Positions 12,644 through 23,676 are shown, counted from the stretch's first letter. The stretch is DNA of 64,000 bases from Hippasteria phrygiana (GCA_037893225.1 JAZGUH010000554.1:62001-126000), one strand, 5' to 3'. Notes: generated by a model not told the origin, from the letters alone. Made by a program: numbers and translations.

Positions 12644-12919
12644 AGTTTTCTTTGTCCACTTTGAAAATTCACAATTAGAATTTGTATTGTTTGTGTCCCT
12701 TATACATTGGAGCTCCTACCTCCACATAAATACTACAGAGGGGTACGCTGAATCTACTATAGTCCACTATGACCAGGGAGGAGCATTGCCTGTTTCAAGG
12801 GACCAAGCCAAAAATGTGGTTCATTCGCTGCAGCCATAGCCTTTACACGTACATGTAATTTGAAATTTACTCAAGAGCCAAGCTAACAAGATCATTTTTA
12901 CATACTTTTCATAATCAAA

Positions 12920-13725
12920 TTAGAACAGAGATTTGTTCTCTCTATTTTGCCCTTTTCGGACGTAATGTATGAAGCACTGTATACTCGGTGCTTTCTGAGA
13001 GCCTGTGAAAAAAAAATCAAAGGCTTACTGGCCGGTGCGACTGGCCGGTGCGACTGGCCGGTGCGACTGGCCGGTGCGACTGGCCGGTGCGACTGGCCGG
13101 TGCGACTGGCCGGTGCGACCGGCCGGTGCGACCGGCCGGTGCGACCGGCCGGTGCGACCGGCCGGTGCGACCGGCCGGTGCGACCGGCCGGTGCGACCGG
13201 CCGGTGCGACCGGCCGGTGCGACCGGCCGGTGCGACCGGCCGGTGCGACCGGCCGGTGCGACCGGCCGGTGCGACCGGCCGGTGCGACCGGCCGGTGCGA
13301 CCGGCCGGTGCGACCGGCCGGTGCGACCGGCCGGTGCGACCGGCCGGTGCGACCGGCCGGTGCGACCGGCCGGTGCGACCGGCCGGTGCGACCGGCCGGT
13401 GCGACCGGCCGGTGCGACCGGCCGGTGCGACCGGCCGGTGCGACCGGCCGGTGCGACCGGCCGGTGCGACCGGCCGGTGCGACCGGCCGGTGCGACCGGC
13501 CGGTGCGACCGGCCGGTGCGACCGGCCGGTGCGACCGGCCGGTTCGAATTAAATGTAGCAGTGGGTACCGCGTAATTAGCGAGAAGATGGAATATGCGTC
13601 TGGGATGATGTCGGCCTAGCCTAAATTAGATTAGAATTAACAGATTTTGTTCACACGTATACAGTGTTTCATACATTACGTCGGGAAAGGGCAAAAGTGA
13701 AAAATCTCTGTTCTAATTTAATTTA
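12920..13725. mobile_element. fold-back MITE carrying a 13-bp minisatellite
   Basis: Terminal inverted sequences of about 60 bp: 12922-12985 (TTAGAACAGAGATTT, then CGTAATGTATGAAGCACTG) matches 13655-13725 in reverse. The interior is almost entirely the minisatellite and a short unique tail (GTAGCAGTGGGTACCGCGTAAT). The same tail, in inverted orientation and without the expansion, is at 33990-34090. Confidence 0.6.
13028..13543. repeat. 13-bp minisatellite, ACCGGCCGGTGCG, about 39 units
   Basis: Near-perfect tandem array. The first seven units carry CTGGCCGG and all later ones CCGGCCGG. Because 13 is not a multiple of three, all three forward frames stay open and give 175-204-residue ORFs that repeat RPVRPAGATGRCD; these are artefacts. 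Each unit contains the palindrome CCGGCCGG. Confidence 0.95.
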
Positions 13726-14159
13726 CATCATCACCGATGCAAATTCCATTTACTCACTTTTCATAATTGTCACTATTGGGGTGGATTAGTTAATATTCGT
13801 TTTATAATTGGAGTGAAAAAGGAGGAACTTGGCGTGTCTGTTGGTTGGTTTATAAGTCGGTCTGTGACTAGGTCGACCAGTGGATGCTCTGCTGGGGTCA
13901 GTTAGCAGGGCCATTTTTCAAACGTGGCATGTCTCCAGCTATTATGCATTGCCTATCTAAAGCCTTGAATACGTGAACATAATAAACAGGCTCTGCATGG
14001 TTCAAATAAAAGACTAAATTAGAAAACAAAGTTGGCCCAGATTTAATCTCATAAAGTTGTATTAGGGGATGGTCAAGTCAAAACCGAGCCTGTTGAGGAA
14101 TGGCCAAGTTGTGACACTCCTTTAAAATGCAATGGGGGGGGGGGGGGGGGGGGGGGGGG

Positions 14160-16240
14160 TGCCTGTTGTTATTCCGAGCGTATGTCAGTCACTGAATGAT
14201 GATAGCCATACAAATTGTTATGCCGTACGAGGAATGATCGTGCTATATATATATATACTACCATGTAAATGTAACATGCTTTGTACATTATACACGTAGC
14301 TTGTGTAGGTAAACTGCTTACTTTTTGTCACATGATTCGATTGTTCTTGGAAGTTATGTTCCATTATTTCATACTCTGTATTGTTAGTACATGTCACAGC
14401 GATGCTTCAAAGTGTATTTCTGTGTGGGCTATTTTCTGGGCTATTTAAGTTGCCGAAAATCGGTTACATTCCGTTTTAAAGGTAGTGAATATGATTGGTC
14501 GATCACTGTTGCAATTTTCAGAAATTGGCGGATTTGGGGGTTAGTATTTTATAGGAAATATCCTTCAACTGACCTGTTCAAAGTTTTGCGGCGTTGGATG
14601 GCGAAAAAAAACGAGAGAAAAACGGCGTTCATTTTCAACCGTCGGGCTGATGATAGCCTTTAGTCAAGGCAGGCGTGGCTATATACATGGACGGGTGACG
14701 CGCCCCGGATATGGTAGCGTGTTCGGGGCGCGCCACTGATCGTCCGGGTAGCCACGATCGCCTTGACTAAAGGCTACATTTGTTATAAAGGGCGATTTTC
14801 CGATATAAATTTCCACTTTTCTTGACAGCGACAGCACACCTGGTGCGATCATTTCACAGGATAACTGAGACTACTATTTTTGCGGCGGTAAGGTATTTCG
14901 TAATAATTCAGTAAAAAAAAATGAAGGATTACCAATCGTGTACGCTACATTTATTTTGGAATACATGAATTTACAAACCAAGTGAAACTGGCAAAAGTAA
15001 CTGAAAAATTACTTTTTTGTTTCATAGAAAAATGGTATGGATAACATATTTTTCTTTGAAAATGTTTTAATAGTGACATTTATTTTTTCTATGTACGTTT
15101 AGTATCTGTTTTAAATGAACATGAACAAATGCATAAAAATGAGCATGAACAAACTACATTGCTCAATGTCAAATTTCACCAAGGACCTGATATGACTATT
15201 TTCCATCGTTGTATATGTATTTCTTTTGGTTGAAGTTGGAATAAAATAATTTTACACAAACAGTCTTTGTTTTGTAATTGTTATTGATTTTTCTAAATCG
15301 TTCTTACAAAGTTTAATGAAAATTCAAGTTAAATTGAATTATGGTAACTGACCCATTTCAGGGATTTTCTGATCTGTTATCCAGCAGCTATCTCTGTAGT
15401 TTTTCAACTTGCATCGCTGATAACGTGATATTATAGAAGGAAACTCCAAAAGTAAATTTAGTCAAGGAATAGCTATTACCTGGTTTGATTTATAGTTTTT
15501 GTGGGACACTCGAACCCAGTTTTAAAGCTGAACAGTTACCGTAAAGTCTGAGATCAAAGAATCGACAGTTTTCTGCAGGCCATGGGTTTTACAAATCGAT
15601 ACATTTTTCATAAAGGAAAGTAAATTACCAGAGATCCTATAATTTAGGGTCGCCCTGATTATTTCAAATCGAAAATTACTGTAACGAGGCACCTTGGTTT
15701 AGAAATTAAAGAAAAGCTATACAATGTAACAAAAGAAACGTTCAGTAACGGGCGCATCCGCCTCGATCAAACCAAAGATCCTAGAAGGGGAAGATTGGAC
15801 ACTCCGCTGAAAATAAGTGAAACGGGAAGTAGTTGCTCATGGGGAAGGGCGCCATCACATTTGATAGGTAAATCTTGCAACAAACCTAAGTGTTCCCTGT
15901 AGTTCACAATGGGAAAAAAAAAACGAAGACTTGGTGCTCCGCTCTGAAATAATTGCATTAAATGACACCTCAAACAAAATTTGGCAAGGATTTGTCTCAA
16001 CATAACATACTTAATGTTTCTCCTTCCTTTTTTCTTTGTTTCTTTTGTTAAGTTATTTATTTATTCCGAATTTCTGATATTAACCCCCAAATCCGCCCAT
16101 TTCTGAAACTTGCAACAATGACCAATTATGCACACTGGGGAAGCAGGTGGTTGTAACGTATATACCTTTGGCCCGTGTACACAATCCTTTCTCGAAGGGT
16201 CTAAATACATGATGGAGGTCCCCTGGACTCCCGCAACCCC
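14160..16240. other. core of the fold-back element, non-coding apart from a hairpin
   Basis: AT-rich unique DNA. A 90-residue ORF at 14391-14663 has no recognisable domain and no splice context, so I do not call it a gene. The striking object is the hairpin at 14654-14778. Confidence 0.4.
14654..14778. other. long GC-rich hairpin
   Basis: Arms AGCCTTTAGTCAAGGC and GCCTTGACTAAAGGCT are perfect complements. Inside them GCGTGGCTA pairs with TAGCCACG, and GCGCGCCCCG-type blocks (TGACGCGCCCCG and CGGGGCGCGCCA) pair across a loop of GATATGGTAGCGTGTT. It forms a stem of about 50 bp with small internal loops, much more stable than the flanking AT-rich DNA predicts. Confidence 0.8.
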
Positions 16241-16745
16241 ACCCCCCCCCCACACCCCCCCACACCCCCCCCACACCCCCCCCCCCCCCCCCACACCCCC
16301 CCACACCCCCCCCCCCCCCCCACCCCCCACCCCACCCCACCCTCGGTTTTGACTTGACCATCCCCTAACTTTGTGAGATTAAATCTGGGCCAACTTTGTT
16401 TTCTAAATGCATATCAAAGTCTTCTATTTGAACCATGCAGAGGCAGAGCCTGTTTATTATGTTCACGTATTCAAGGCTTCAGATAGGCAATGCATAATAG
16501 CTGGAGACAAGCCACGTTTGAAAAATGGCCCTGCTAACTGACCCCAGCAGAGCATCCACATGGTCGACCTAGTCACAGACCGACTTATAAACCAACCAAC
16601 AGACACGCCAAGTACCTCCTTTTTCACTCCAATTGTAAAACGAATATTAACTAATCCACCCCAATAGTGACAATTATGAAAAGTGAGAAAATGGAATTTG
16701 CGTCGGTGATGATGTAAATTAAATTAGAACAGAGATTTTTCACTT

Positions 16746-17256
16746 TTAAAGCAAAATAGTGAAAAAAAATTGAAATCGAAAAGAATGGTCATTTTTGACA
16801 TGCGTGTCTCTTCGTGAAAACGGTGATGATTTGTTTGAATAAAACATATTATGGTCAAGAAAGTGTATTTTTGGACCAAACACGGCAATTTAACCTGACT
16901 TTTGTGAACACATGGTCGTGACATTCGTACGGTTTTTTTCGTAAAATGCAGCGCGCAGTCCATTACGGTTATTCACCGTGATATATACATGCTTTTCACC
17001 GTAAAAATACGGGAATTTTTTTACAGTGCATAATCATACAGTGCATCACCTTATTTATTGTGTCCCCAATGAAAATCCTTGGCAACATCACTGCACAATT
17101 TCCCCCTAAATTGTTAAGAGTACGTTGCTGGCCATTCTAAGCTGTACAAACAATATGAATCTATGCTTTTTCCAATCACTCCGGTCGAATGTGTGGAGGG
17201 AGCTTGATTTAAGCACTCTCATTGTTCAAAAAAAAGAAAAAAATTGGCTCAGTGGC
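16746..17256. other. AT-rich spacer before the Polinton-like element
   Basis: No coding signal; short inverted CACGGTGA/CACCGT motifs near 16965-17010. It ends at the target site ACATTACT of the virus-like element. Confidence 0.4.
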
Positions 17257-17264
17257 ACATTACT
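17257..17264. repeat. left target-site duplication, ACATTACT
   Basis: ACATTACT occurs directly outside both termini (17257-17264 and 33198-33205). If the terminal T/A base belongs to the element, the duplication is the 6-bp CATTAC expected for Polintons; if not, it is 8 bp. Confidence 0.85.
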
Positions 17265-17303
17265 ACGGTGGCTGATTTCCGCCAAGAACAAATATTTTTT
17301 CAT

Positions 17304-17495
17304 TACGGCGTTATAACGCTGTAATACGGCGTTATAACGCCCTATTACGGCGTTATAACGCCCTAAATTTACGGCGTTATAACGCCCTAATTTTACGGCG
17401 TTATAACGCTGTAATACGGGGGCGTTATAACGCCCTAATTTTGCGGCGTTATCACGCCCAAATTTTACGGCGTATTACGGCGTTATAATGCCCTA
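17304..17495. repeat. array of 14-bp palindromes in the left TIR
   Basis: Eight copies of GGCGTTATAACGCC or one-base variants, spaced about 21-25 bp, alternating with TACGGC and CCCTAATTTTA spacers. Each unit is a perfect palindrome, which suggests a dimeric protein-binding site. Confidence 0.85.
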
Positions 17496-17854
17496 ATTTT
17501 AGAGCTGACTTTTTATTCGTGATTTGCTACCTGTTTATACGGAGGCCGGATAGTGCCACTGAAAAGGGATGTATATATTTTTTGCAAACGCGAGAAAACT
17601 GTTTTTGTCCCGTTTATCAGGCGGCCGCCACTTAATTATTTGGCGGCCGCTTCTGGTGAAATGATGGAATTGTAATTCAGGCCACAGTCAACCCCAGGGG
17701 GAGAGATCTGGTCCACTTTTAAATCTCTCTCTCGAATTTCATCTAAATTTTTTCAAATTTTCTAAAAAATCAAAAACTGAGAAAATCGCCCAAAATCGCC
17801 AGAATCTCTCTCTCGTCTAAAATTCTTGGGGCAAAAAAAATTATATTTTTTTAA

Positions 17855-17889
17855 AATCGAGTATATAAAATAGACATCTATTATAAAGG
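17855..17889 (+). promoter_or_regulatory. TIR-embedded promoter of the polymerase gene
   Basis: TATATAAAA lies about 20-30 bp upstream of the first ATG at 17890, within sequence shared with the right TIR (where the equivalent reads GTATTAAAATATACATC on the minus strand). A TATA box at this distance suggests a very short 5' leader. Confidence 0.45.
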
Positions 17890-20800
17890 ATGGAAAACAG
17901 AATTATACCCGCAACGGGCTACAAGCGTTGGACAAAATACTACCTGAAAAAGTATATCGACAAATATGCCATTACATTGTGTCCACCAACCGGGCGCGAT
18001 GGCACGCACATCAGACGAGACTATCTATCGATCATAAAAATGAACGAGGCGCTTTATACAAATTTGCGATACAAGTCTAAAGAATCATTAGAAAATTTAA
18101 TCACCGATAAACACATCCCACTGGGTGATCCTACCGGGAGAAGGGGTCAGTACATTAAAAAGATTTTGAATCTGCCATACGACGATACTATAAAAAACCC
18201 GACGAAGAACTCGCCCCCTTAGCTTTTAACGAAACAATTCCGAGACCATTCAGAAATCATTTGCGTAAATACGAGATGAATATAGATAGAATTCTCATCG
18301 ACCCTCCAGCATTTTTAAACTCAAACAAACCCAAAATCATAGACGAGTTGAAAGGCGCGCTAAACGAATTTAGAAGCTTTAAATTTCAACTCGCGTTAAA
18401 AGTTACGTTGAGAAAATATAATCATGCGAACGGTACTTTTAACGAAGACACTCGTATATTTCTAGCGCTTCAATCGGTCGTATTAAACGAAGACGGAATG
18501 GAAAACCAAGTACAAGAACAGATAGATATCATAATCGAAAAAGTAGAAAACTTTCGAAAAAACGGAAGCGGTTGGGTCATTCACGATTTAAATGCGCTCT
18601 ACATCAACGTTGATGATTACCAACCGATAAGAGGCAATTCTTACATTTCACTACCCCCTCACATAGCCCATAAAAAGGCAGTCGTCAATGTTCAAAACAA
18701 AGATCAGGAGTGCATAAGATGGTCGTTGAGAGCCGCCTTTAAACCCTCTGTCAAGGAATCGATTAAAAACAACCCCAACTTTAATATTCACTACGAAAGG
18801 AATTCTATCTTCGAAAAAGATGACGGATTAGATTTTAAGGACGTGGCGTTTCCAACCCACATCACGGATATTGACAAGATCGAAAAACAAAATAATCTCG
18901 CCATTAACGTTTTTGGTTATGAAAAAAAAAATAATAATAATATTTTCCCGCTGAGAATAACGACTAATCGGCGAGAACCGGTCATGAATCTGTTGTTTTT
19001 TTCTGAAGGAGACAATAATCATTATTGTTGGATAAAAAACCTAGGCGGTTTATTGTCTAAAAAAACTAAACACAACGGACGCAAATATCGTTGCGTGTGG
19101 TGCCTAGAACATTTTAAGTAAACAAGATATTTTAGACAAACACGAGATAAAATGTATATAGGGGTGTTAACAAAACTCCGGCTTTAGCGGTATTACCCGA
19201 CCCAACCAACAACATTCTAAAGTTCAAAAACTTTAAATATAGACAACCAGTACCTTTTACTATATACGCGGACTTTGAAAGTATCTTAGTACCATTACAA
19301 ACCTTGGGTGAAGAAACGCATACTATAAAGACTCACGAACATGAAGCATGCGGTTATGCTTATATCATAATCGGACCCGACGGGCAAGTCTTGGACAAGC
19401 CCAAAACGTATAGAGGGGCAGACGCAACATCACATTTTTGGATAATTTACTAGCCGAGCGAAACTACATCAACGATATATTCAAGAATCCCGAACCCATG
19501 ATTTTTACGTCCGAAGACGAGTTAGAATATAACGACGCTTAAAATTGTTGGATTTGCGAGTACCCTTTAAAAAATAGAACAAATACTTGCGAATGTATTA
19601 TCCAAAAGTTATACATTTAACTGATTTTAACAAAAAAAATAACAAAGAACTATTAGAAATAATCGCCGGTAAGCACATTTCACTGGGCGGACCAACGGGG
19701 GAAAGAGGCCAGTATATTAAACAAGACATGATATTAGCTATACAAAGTGAGCTTTTAAAAAGTCTGCCTAACCTGGACGATCTCAACAATAAATATCCAC
19801 CAATATTTTGTAAAGTGTGTTATAAAAATATTAACGCGTTTAGAAAATGTCGCGATCACTGTCACATCACGGGTAAGTATCGCGGAGCCGCTCATATGTG
19901 CTGTAACTTAAAATTACAAATAAAACCTGAAGTAACGCCAATCCCAGTCATTATTCATAATTTACAAAATTACGACGCTCATTTGATTATGCAGAGTATT
20001 TCGGAAACACGCGGAAAACTAAAGTGTATAGCTAAAACGTCTGAAAAATACATTTTATTTTCGGTAGGTCAACTCAGATTTTTAGATTCGTACCATTTCT
20101 TATCCACGTCTTTAGAAAAACTGGTAGCCGCATGTCCGAGAGAAGCGTTTAGATATATCGGTAAAGCGACCGTCCCAATAATGCTAGACCTCGATAAACG
20201 CGATCTTTTAATTAAAAAGGGTGTATATCCGTACGAGTATATGGATGATTTTGAACGATTTAACGAAACTAAACTTCCCGATAAACGTCATTTTTATAGC
20301 GGTCTAACCGATTCCGATATAAGCGACTCAGATTACGAACACGCTGAAAAAGTATGGCAGACTTTTGACATTAAAAACTTGGGTGAATATCACGACCTCT
20401 ACATATTGACCGACGTATTATTATTGGCCGATGTTTTTGAAAACTTTAGAAAACTCTGTATAGTAAATTATGGATTAGATCCGTGTCATTATTTAACATC
20501 ACCCAGTCTGAGTTGGGACGCTTTATTAAAACACTCTAAAGTCAAATTGGAACTCTTGACCGATATAGATCACCATTTATTCATAGATGAAGGAACCAGA
20601 GGTGGAATATCTAGCGTGGGCTCGTGTCGTTATGCCGAGGCTAATAATAAGTATCTAAAAGATTATGATCCCAATAAACCCGACTCGTATATTTCGTATC
20701 TTGATGCCAACAATTTATACGGCTGGGCTATGTCTCAACCATTACCGATCTCAGACTTTAGGTGGGTCGACGAAAAAAATTACACTTGTTTACTTCCGAA

Positions 20801-21979
20801 TATATAATGTCTCTAGCCGACGACTCTTTTTGGGGTTGGATTCTTGAAGTAGATTTAGACTATCCAAAACATTTACACGACCTACACAATGGTTATCCTT
20901 TAGCGCCCGCAAACCAAGTTATATCTAAAGAATCGATGAGTCCTTATCAACGAGACTTGATGGAAAAAACAGACTCTCAACCATCGAACGAATCTAAGTT
21001 GGTAGCGACGGGCGCACCAAAAAGAATTACGTAACTCATTATAGAAATCTAAAATTTTATCTGACTCACGGGTTAGTTTTAACCCGAGTACACATGGTAT
21101 TAAAGTTTACTCAAGATCCTTGGATGAGATCTTACATCGACAAAAATACCCAACTCAGAAAAGAAGCTAAATCCGATTTTGAAAAAGACTTTTTTAAATT
21201 GATGAACAACTCGGTATTTGGCAAAACGATGGAAGATGTTAGAAAGCGAATGAATACTCACTTGCTAAGAGCCAACGAAGAAGATACAATTCCTAAATTA
21301 ATAGCCAAACCAAGTTACAGCGGCAGGAAAATGTTTGAACGCTGTAATCTATTAATGATAAACATGTATAAAACTCAAGTTGTTTTAAACAAACCCGTCT
21401 ATTGCGGTATGAGTATTTTAGACTTGTCTAAACTTTTAATGTACGAATTTTATTACGATAAACTTAAAGTAAAATACGGAGACAAAGTCGAATTGATTTA
21501 TACCGATACGGACTCGTTGCTCTTACGTACCGCAACTGAAGACCTATACAAAGACATGGAAAAAGATAAAGAATTATACGACTTGTCGAATTACCCGAAA
21601 GACCACTTTTTATACGACGATTCTGATAAGAAAATAATAGGCAAGTTCAAGGACGAATGTGGTGGAAAACCAATCAAAGAAGTGGTTTGTATCAGATCAA
21701 AAATGTACTCCATTTTAATGGATGATGGTAAAAATATTAAGAAATCATAAGGAGTCAAAAGGTACGTCGTTTCAAACGAGATAACTCATCAAGATTATAA
21801 AGACTGTTTATTTAACTCTACAGTTTATCGACACGACATGAACATGTTGAGAAGCGACAAGCATATCAGAACTCTTTAACTCAAAATAAGGTATCGCTCA
21901 ACCCCAGAGATGACAAACGGTATATCTTAGACGACGGAATTCATACTCGTATGCACGATCATTATCGTATCGAAAAATG
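17890..21979 (+). pseudogene. protein-primed family B DNA polymerase, broken
   Basis: Replicates the element from its ends using a protein primer. In order: an N-terminal region (17890-18222) joined by a one-base slip in an A run to 18261-19121; the exonuclease I motif YADFES near 19264; a C-x2-C and DHCHITGKYRG..CCN cluster (19812-19915) like endonuclease VII-type zinc sites; exonuclease II NLQNYDAHL (about 19959); polymerase motif A YLDANNLYGWAM (20698); the conserved DLDYP.HLHDLHN stretch (20852); motif B KLMNNSVFGKTM (21198); motif C YTDTDS (21499); and a C-terminal HTRMHDHY ending at 21979. I count at least five frameshifts or stops (near 18190, 19121, 19541, 20807, 21034 and 21750). The motif (I)xLGxPTGxRGQYIK occurs at 18115 and 19670. 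Confidence 0.92.
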
Positions 21980-22029
21980 AATTTTTTTTTAAAAATAATA
22001 AATAATAATAATAATAATATATATAAATC

Positions 22030-22149
22030 ATGTGCAAGTTACCCACGTCACAACCTGACCCTCACGAACAAGAAAAAACGGCTTTAGTCGTTGGTTTAGT
22101 GAGCGTTACCGCGGTATCTTATCTAGTTTACGATATTTTATTTAGATGA
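22030..22149 (+). CDS. 39-residue single-pass membrane peptide (probable C-terminal remnant)
   Basis: Acidic, glutamine-rich start (PDPHEQEKTA) and one hydrophobic helix ALVVGLVSVTAVSYLVYDIL. The same tail occurs in copy 2 at 41826-41960 on the minus strand, directly after the 405-residue virion protein and its proline-rich linker. I therefore think it is the membrane anchor of that larger protein, left behind when the rest was deleted from copy 1. It overlaps the 3' end of the integrase gene by 12 bp. Confidence 0.6.
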   Translation: MCKLPTSQPDPHEQEKTALVVGLVSVTAVSYLVYDILFR

Positions 22150-23141
22150 ATTGGGTGGTAACTCGGTATCTGAGGAAACGAACATTAATTCTTTCATAAC
22201 GAACGATCTCCCAGGACCGTCTTTTAGATAGTACAACGCCGGTTGTCCGGGGTTGATCGTTCTTTTTTCTATAACGTACATTTCTAAGCTCCAGATGGGG
22301 TCGGTGGCTCTTCTTCTAACGTCTTTTTCGGGTTCTCCAGGGGCGTAAAGGTATCTGACGATCTCGTCGTTTACATTCAAAAGTTTTTCTGGACTCTTGA
22401 GCCCCTCTGAACTAAGTTGCAGTATTTCCAATTGCGACATGGCTAGTTTTGTGGTTTACCTTTCATCGTAGATATCAATCTAGTTTCTTCGTCGTTTAAC
22501 GCTTCCACGGCTTTGGGTAATCGTTTTACCAACAACCTGCTACGCTCGGTGGGTTCCAACATTTTTTTAGCGTACTGGTGACCGAATAATCTTTCAGCCA
22601 AAGTACGATTAAATCGTTTGGGCCCTGTGATTGGGCCCTGTGATTACCCACCTCGCCTCTTTGCACGACTACATTTTTAGATCTCATCAAAACGCTAAAT
22701 TCAGCCATAAACTCTCTACCGGGGTCTACTTTAATAATTTTAGGCCACGACAACGACGACATTTTTGTAAATCTATTTATAGCTTCGACAACTTGACCGC
22801 TCGTTTTATTAGTTAAAGGTTCAACCTCTTTATATCGAGTGGCCACATCAACTACGGTCAACGCGTATCTATACATTTTTCTCCCAAGTGTATCGTGGGG
22901 TAGGTATAGGAGATCAGCTTGATGCATTTCACTGGTAATCCTACCGATCTATTGAGATTCGTTGGTCTAGGAATATTACTAGGAGCCGGTAAATAGATTT
23001 GCCACAAGGCTTGTTTTCTTAACCAGTTTCTAGCATCCGTTCCCGATACGCCGGCTTTCGATGATAATTTTGTTACGGCTCCTTCACCTTTCCAATATCC
23101 TCTATAGGACTGTAAAATATGTTTCGCATTTTTGTTTCCAT
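22138..23141 (-). pseudogene. retroviral-type (rve) integrase, broken
   Basis: Inserts element ends into host DNA. N-terminal part (minus strand from 23141) carries NWLRKQA, then the catalytic core: first aspartate in HQADLLYLP, DVATRYKEVEPL, and the second aspartate in KVDPGREF. The region of the third catalytic residue is destroyed: a 13-bp tandem duplication (TTGGGCCCTGTGA twice, 22618-22643) replaces the sequence that in copy 2 encodes GIVERFN with the glutamate. The C-terminal SH3-like part (22138-22440) reads RRRATDPIWSLEMYVIEK and is intact. It lies divergent from the polymerase and overlaps the small membrane ORF at its 3' end. Confidence 0.88.
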
Positions 23142-23156
23142 CTTTAAATTAAACGT

Positions 23157-23581
23157 TTAGATATATTTATAAATTAAAAAACCAAAAACGGCGGAACCTC
23201 CCAATATGAATATAATTTCACCATTCTTTTGTTGTTCGCTGGGTGTATAAAAATCGGACAATGTAGGTTCGTGCATTAAACCTACGGGTAATTGCGTATC
23301 TTCGCCAATCCCTTCGTTATATTCTCGCAACGCTTCGTCGATGTTTTGAAATGTTTTGTGGGCCTTTACTTCCTTTCGTAGTCGATCGTTGAGATAATCT
23401 AGATACTTGGTTCTTTGTTTCTCCCATTCGTTCCTCGCTTGGGTTAATCTTTCTAAAGCCAAGTTGTGCCGCTTGCGCTCTGCGTTGGCACCAGACCTTC
23501 CTAAACTCGAAAATAAAAAGTTTGATCCTGTAAACGCCAAAGCATTTACTATAGCTCCACCATCATAAAAACGCTCGCCAT
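23157..23581 (-). pseudogene. small virion-type protein, two hydrophobic ends and a coiled coil
   Basis: Starts at 23581 with MASVFMMV. A one-base slip within the first 12 codons separates the start from the 127-residue open frame. Hydrophobic N-terminus (ALAFTGSNFLFSSLG), a charged helical middle (ERLTQARNEWEKQRTKYLDY) likely to be a coiled coil, a conserved EPTLSDFYTPSEQQK box and a C-terminal membrane segment IIFILGGSAVFGFLIYKYI. Copy 2 has the same protein at 40399-40798. The function is unknown; by position next to capsid genes it is probably a minor virion or membrane component. Confidence 0.7.
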
Positions 23582-23676
23582 GATTTTAAACTTTACTTTT
23601 ATTAAACGAACGAAAAAACGATTAAAAAAACATTAAAAAAAAAATCTGTTCGTAATTTTTTTTTAGTTTAAATAAA
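23582..23676. promoter_or_regulatory. divergent promoter between the coiled-coil gene and capsid gene
   Basis: 95-bp AT-rich spacer separating outward-facing starts at 23581 (-) and 23677 (+). It contains TTTAAAC, TTTATTAAACG and T-rich blocks. Copy 2 has lost this spacer together with the capsid N-terminus, at about 40395. Confidence 0.4.

Larger units (their letters stand above)
13690..16745. mobile_element. 3-kb element with about 430-bp inverted arms
   Basis: The left arm 13690-14100 (TCACTATTGGGGTGGATTAG, TAAGTCGGTCTGTGACTAGG) is repeated almost base for base in inverted orientation at 16345-16745. The inner arm ends are a G tract at 14137-14159 and a C-rich tract at 16241-16331, also inverted relative to each other. 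The unique core 14160-16240 contains no transposase. Likely a non-autonomous fold-back transposon. Confidence 0.7.
17264..17899. repeat. left terminal inverted repeat of copy 1
   Basis: Outer 40 bp (ACGGTGGCTGATTTCCGCCA onward) match 33160-33198 in reverse. Next comes an array of eight GGCGTTATAACGCC-type palindromes (17304-17495). GCGGCCGC and a purine/pyrimidine-rich part (GAGAGATCTGGTCCACTTTT) follow. The homology runs on to GGATGGAAAAC at the polymerase start, so the TIR includes the promoter, with TATATAAAA at about 17861. Confidence 0.85.

Noticed and set aside
12947..13619. Three overlapping ORFs of 175-204 residues with RPVRPAGATGRCD repeats
   Set aside because: A 13-bp perfect tandem array keeps all three frames open; there is no independent coding evidence.
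16061..16361. Glycine- or proline-rich ORFs on both strands
   Set aside because: Produced by the C-rich homopolymer tract of the fold-back element.
17304..17495. CRISPR-like regular spacing of GGCGTTATAACGCC
   Set aside because: Repeat is 14 bp, spacers are under 12 bp and similar to each other, and the DNA is eukaryotic; it is a palindrome array in a TIR.
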